Source: an uncultured Acholeplasmataceae bacterium (GTDB lineage Bacteria > Bacillota_I > Bacilli_A > Acholeplasmatales > Acholeplasmataceae). Taken from it: DNA of 16,849 nt. The notes under the pieces were generated by a model. It was not told the DNA's origin. It did no database searches and worked only from the letters and a program-made list of their open reading frames with translations. The DNA is taken from positions 1-16,849 of the forward strand of contig CALKAH010000121.1 in the NCBI GenBank assembly GCA_937983315.1. The letters are read 5' to 3'. Shown piece by piece: positions 14,623 through 16,849 of this stretch; within the stretch, counting starts at the first letter, position 1; each line of letters begins with the position of its first letter. The position numbers and the translations under genes were made by a program.

Positions 14623-14694
14623 CCTAAATTATTCTTTCCACAAAATCGTTTATCATGATATGTGCCGCTTTTTTTATACTTTGACATAAACTTT

Positions 14695-14717
14695 CAAAAA
14701 AAGCACGCGTGTGCTTT
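14695..14717 (-). terminator. Terminator of the cysteine desulfurase operon
   Basis: AAAGCAC (14700-14706) pairs with GTGCTTT (14711-14717) around a four-base loop. On the minus strand it is followed by five more T. It lies eight bases after the TAA of the desulfurase gene, which ends at 14726. Confidence 0.88.
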
Positions 14718-14725
14718 CATGAATT

Positions 14726-15865
14726 CTATTCATCTTTTAGATGATGATAGATGGATTGAATGATGGCGATGACTTCATTTAAATCCTCAAGTGTTGTTGA
14801 TTGACCAAAGGATATGCGAATCGTCCCATATTGATGGGAACGACCTATGGCTTTTAAGACATGAGATTCTTCAATTGTGTTGGATTGACATGCACTACCG
14901 GTTGATACATAAACGCCTTGTTGATCTAAAGCAAACGCTAACTCATGACTTTTGATGTGTGGCAAGGAAAGACTGATCAAGCCTGGTAATGTATATTGTT
15001 CATGTGTGGGTCCATTGATGATGCATGATGGTATGTCTTTTTTCATCTTAGCGATAAAGGTTTCTCTTAATGTCATGAGGTGCTCATCCTGCATTTTCAT
15101 GTTGGATAAAGCTAATTGATAGGCTACACCTAAACCAATGATGCCTGCAACATGTTCAGTACCTGAACGAAGGCCTTTTTCTTGCATACCTCCATATAGG
15201 ATCGGTGAAATCTCAAGTCCCTGTTTCAAAATAAGTGCTCCAATACCTTTGGGTCCATAGAACTTATGGGCGGATAGTGTCAACATGTCGATATGATCAT
15301 GGATCATCGATACATGATGATGACCGACCCATTGGACACCATCAACATGAAACATCACACCTTGAGCATGGCATAATTGCCCAATCAGTCGGATGTTTTG
15401 TATGGTTCCTATTTCATTATTTGCGGCAATGAGTGTGACGAGTAGCGTCTGAGAATCAAGACTTGATTTGAACGTTTCGAGATCTAAAAATCCTTCATGA
15501 TCAACAGGACATTCGCGGATGATATACCCTTCTTCTTTAAGGGCATCTAACGTATGAATGGTGGCGTGGTGCTCAATGGTTGATGTGATGATCACTTTTT
15601 TTTCAGGATGTTTTTTTGCATAACCTCGAATGGCTAAATTGGTTGCTTCGGTACCACCTGATGTGAAAATTACGCCGTGTAGATCCGTGTCAAAAGCCTT
15701 TGCCATCTCGATTCTAACATCATTGATCGCGCGTTTAACGTCAATTCCCATGTGATGCATGGATGATGGATTACCAAACTGATCTGTCAAATAAGGCAGC
15801 ATATGAGCAAGAACTTCTTTATCGAGTGGTGTGGTTGCTGCATGATCAAGATAAAAAGATTTCAT
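14726..15865 (-). CDS. Cysteine desulfurase (NifS/IscS-type)
   Basis: A PLP enzyme that takes sulfur from L-cysteine as an enzyme-bound persulfide and passes it to Fe-S cluster or thiolated-tRNA pathways. The 379-residue length is typical. Visible landmarks are YLDHAATTPL (5-14), the PLP-phosphate site TSGGTEATNLAI (68-79), His99 in TIEHHAT, Asp175 and Gln178 in HVDGVQ, the Schiff-base Lys201 in LSAHKFYGPKG, RSGTEHVAG (~233-241) and the catalytic Cys326 in STGSACQSN. The RBS is AAAGGGGTGATC, inside the end of the preceding gene; the gap is four bases, so it is coupled to the small three-cysteine protein. No IscU/SufU scaffold, ThiI or MnmA gene lies in the window, so the sulfur acceptor is not shown. 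The SAC-type loop and the absence of an adjacent scaffold would fit a dedicated (tRNA thiolation) NifS paralogue, but that is inference. Confidence 0.94.
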   Translation of the reverse strand: MKSFYLDHAATTPLDKEVLAHMLPYLTDQFGNPSSMHHMGIDVKRAINDVRIEMAKAFDTDLHGVIFTSGGTEATNLAIRGYAKKHPEKKVIITSTIEHHATIHTLDALKEEGYIIRECPVDHEGFLDLETFKSSLDSQTLLVTLIAANNEIGTIQNIRLIGQLCHAQGVMFHVDGVQWVGHHHVSMIHDHIDMLTLSAHKFYGPKGIGALILKQGLEISPILYGGMQEKGLRSGTEHVAGIIGLGVAYQLALSNMKMQDEHLMTLRETFIAKMKKDIPSCIINGPTHEQYTLPGLISLSLPHIKSHELAFALDQQGVYVSTGSACQSNTIEESHVLKAIGRSHQYGTIRISFGQSTTLEDLNEVIAIIQSIYHHLKDE

Positions 15866-15869
15866 GAGA

Positions 15870-16157
15870 TCACCCCTTTTTCATGATGGTACATGATTCA
15901 ATCTGAGGTAAGTCGATAAACGTGCAGTCAAAGGGTAAATCACCAATCAAATAGGGACGGTTATTTTCCATATAATCTACAAGAGGTTGAATCAGTTTTT
16001 GAATGGCGTAGGATTGATGAATAATACACGGATCTGCATCACGAAAAAGCTCGATTGATCGTTGTCTGATCGCATCCATTTTGATCGGGATATTCAGAGC
16101 TTTACCTTCGAAGATAACGTGCCCTTCTTGATGAAAGATAATCATTTTTTGTTTCAT
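15870..16157 (-). CDS. Small cysteine-containing protein, function unknown
   Basis: A 95-residue soluble protein lying between the CcdA-like membrane protein and the cysteine desulfurase. It is mixed alpha/beta, begins MKQKMIIFHQEGHVIFEG, and has three cysteines: Cys44 (DADPC), Cys78 (PFDC) and Cys89 (ESC). There is no CxxC motif, signal peptide or membrane segment. I do not recognise the family. I place the start at ATG 16157, preceded by GGAG five bases away (16163-16166), rather than at an in-frame TTG at 16172 that overlaps the upstream stop. The upstream gene's TGA is 11 bases away and the desulfurase starts four bases after this gene's own stop. The position suggests a partner in sulfur or thiol transfer, which is inference only. 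Confidence 0.75.
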   Translation of the reverse strand: MKQKMIIFHQEGHVIFEGKALNIPIKMDAIRQRSIELFRDADPCIIHQSYAIQKLIQPLVDYMENNRPYLIGDLPFDCTFIDLPQIESCTIMKKG

Positions 16158-16162
16158 GTTGA

Positions 16163-16166
16163 CTCC
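16163..16166 (-). promoter_or_regulatory. Ribosome binding site deciding the start of the 95-residue protein
   Basis: GGAG on the minus strand, five bases before the ATG at 16157. It favours that start over the in-frame TTG at 16172, which has no such site. Confidence 0.7.
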
Positions 16167-16168
16167 AA

Positions 16169-16805
16169 TCAAATCATAAAGAGTAGATAATAAATCAAAA
16201 TCGCAAGGAAAACCAATGCATTAAAAAGCTTAATCCAGTGCAACTTTTCACGCATAAATGTCGAGATGGACACAACGGATTGTGTTTTCATAGCAATCAA
16301 TGTAATGACAACAAGCGGTAAGACAAAAATGAGATTGTAGACAAATAACAAGATGATGCCACGACCTAAATGATCTGTAAAATGAATCAGATGCAAAATG
16401 GCTGTCAAGTATGCTTGACCTGTGCATAAAAATTCGGTGAACGAGATGATCAGTCCAATCATAAACGTGATGACATAGATCATTTTGCTGCCTTCATCCA
16501 TACTTTGGGTGAATTTTTGCATCAACGCTCGATTAAACTTTTGGATACCTCGAGGAAGTTGATTTTTAATAAGTTGGTATTTTTGAAGTAATGTCACGAT
16601 AAAGTCATAGATATTGAGTATAAATAGAAAGAGAGATAAACCGATGATCACCCATGGAACCACGGTGACTAGAAATGATAGGAACTGCAACCGATTTAAA
16701 TATTGATATAAAATCGTTCCAAAAAGGAAGTAACTGATAAAAATAGCTGAAATAAATGTCAAACTCACCTGCAATAAGACACGCTTATTTTTAGTGAATC
16801 CAAGC
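16169..16805 (-). CDS. CcdA/DsbD-like membrane electron-transfer protein, 5' end missing
   Basis: An integral membrane protein whose reading frame is open from the stop at 16169 up to the adapter junction at 16805, about 211 codons, so its N-terminus lies off the contig. The TTG at 16774 is not a credible start because the upstream residues (GFTKNKRVLLQVSLTF) read as the normal family sequence. About five hydrophobic segments remain. The pattern (G..KN..LLQ....ISAIFISYFLFG, a loop with charged helix, then FMIGLIISFTEFLCTGQAYL) matches the second half of CcdA/DsbD-beta-like cytochrome c biogenesis proteins, which pass electrons across the membrane through a pair of cysteines. The Cys in EFLCTGQ should be one of that pair; the other (often in an NPC motif) would be in the missing part, perhaps with a thioredoxin-like domain. 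It heads the minus-strand operon with the three-cysteine protein and the cysteine desulfurase. Confidence 0.7.
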
Positions 16806-16849
16806 AGATCGGAAGAGCGTCGTGTAGGGAAAGAGTGTAGATCTCGGTG
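16806..16849. other. Illumina TruSeq adapter sequence (artefact)
   Basis: The last 44 bases start with AGATCGGAAGAGCGTCGTGT and continue as the reverse complement of the TruSeq universal adapter, through the P5-side segment ending GATCTCGGTG. They are sequencing library DNA, not part of the organism. Genomic sequence ends at about 16805, give or take a base. Confidence 0.98.

Noticed and set aside
14651..14660. Palindrome TATCATGATA upstream of the GH18 promoter as an operator
   Set aside because: A single 10-base palindrome with no extended symmetry and no second copy upstream of another promoter is expected by chance in AT-rich DNA.
1..16849. Mycoplasma-type code with TGA as tryptophan
   Set aside because: TGA ends several genes exactly where the protein families end (for example 1336-1338, 5229-5231, 9541-9543), and all tryptophans seen in conserved motifs are TGG.

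Overview
This 16.8 kb window looks like a metagenomic or draft-genome contig from a low-GC, Gram-positive-type bacterium. The supporting signs are AT-rich DNA, strong AAGGAGG-type ribosome binding sites, TATAAT promoters, hairpin-plus-T-run terminators and signal peptidase II lipoproteins. TGA is used as a stop by at least six genes (for example those ending at 1338 and 1843), so this is the standard bacterial code and not the Mycoplasma/Spiroplasma code. An Acholeplasma/Izemoplasma-like or other small-genome Bacillota host fits, but this is inference. Genes are tightly packed, with ATGA overlaps and no gene-free stretch above 300 bases.

Layout. Positions 1-1843 (+ strand) hold the 3' end of an unassigned gene, a ZIP-family metal transporter and a small four-helix membrane protein. 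A bidirectional terminator at 1825-1854 separates these from a long minus-strand block. Read in transcription order, that block is ndk (nucleoside diphosphate kinase), a GNAT acetyltransferase plus amidase-signature enzyme overlapping by ATGA, a four-gene BMP-type nucleoside ABC transporter operon (lipoprotein, double ATPase, two permeases), and queG (epoxyqueuosine reductase). A P-loop kinase-like gene (11003-11557, +) diverges from ndk. It converges on a RluA-type pseudouridine synthase that is translationally coupled to a large GH18 lipoprotein. The right end is a minus-strand operon: a truncated CcdA/DsbD-like membrane electron carrier, a 95-residue unknown protein with three cysteines, and a NifS/IscS-type cysteine desulfurase.

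Functional themes are nucleoside capture and nucleotide balancing (BMP transporter, Ndk), tRNA/rRNA modification (QueG, pseudouridine synthase, and sulfur supply by the desulfurase), surface glycan hydrolysis (GH18 lipoprotein) and metal uptake. No mobile element, CRISPR array, tRNA or rRNA was seen.

The last 44 bases (16806-16849) are not biological. They match the Illumina TruSeq adapter, so the contig was not trimmed, and the CcdA-like gene is really cut at 16805. The first dozen bases may also contain an adapter remnant.
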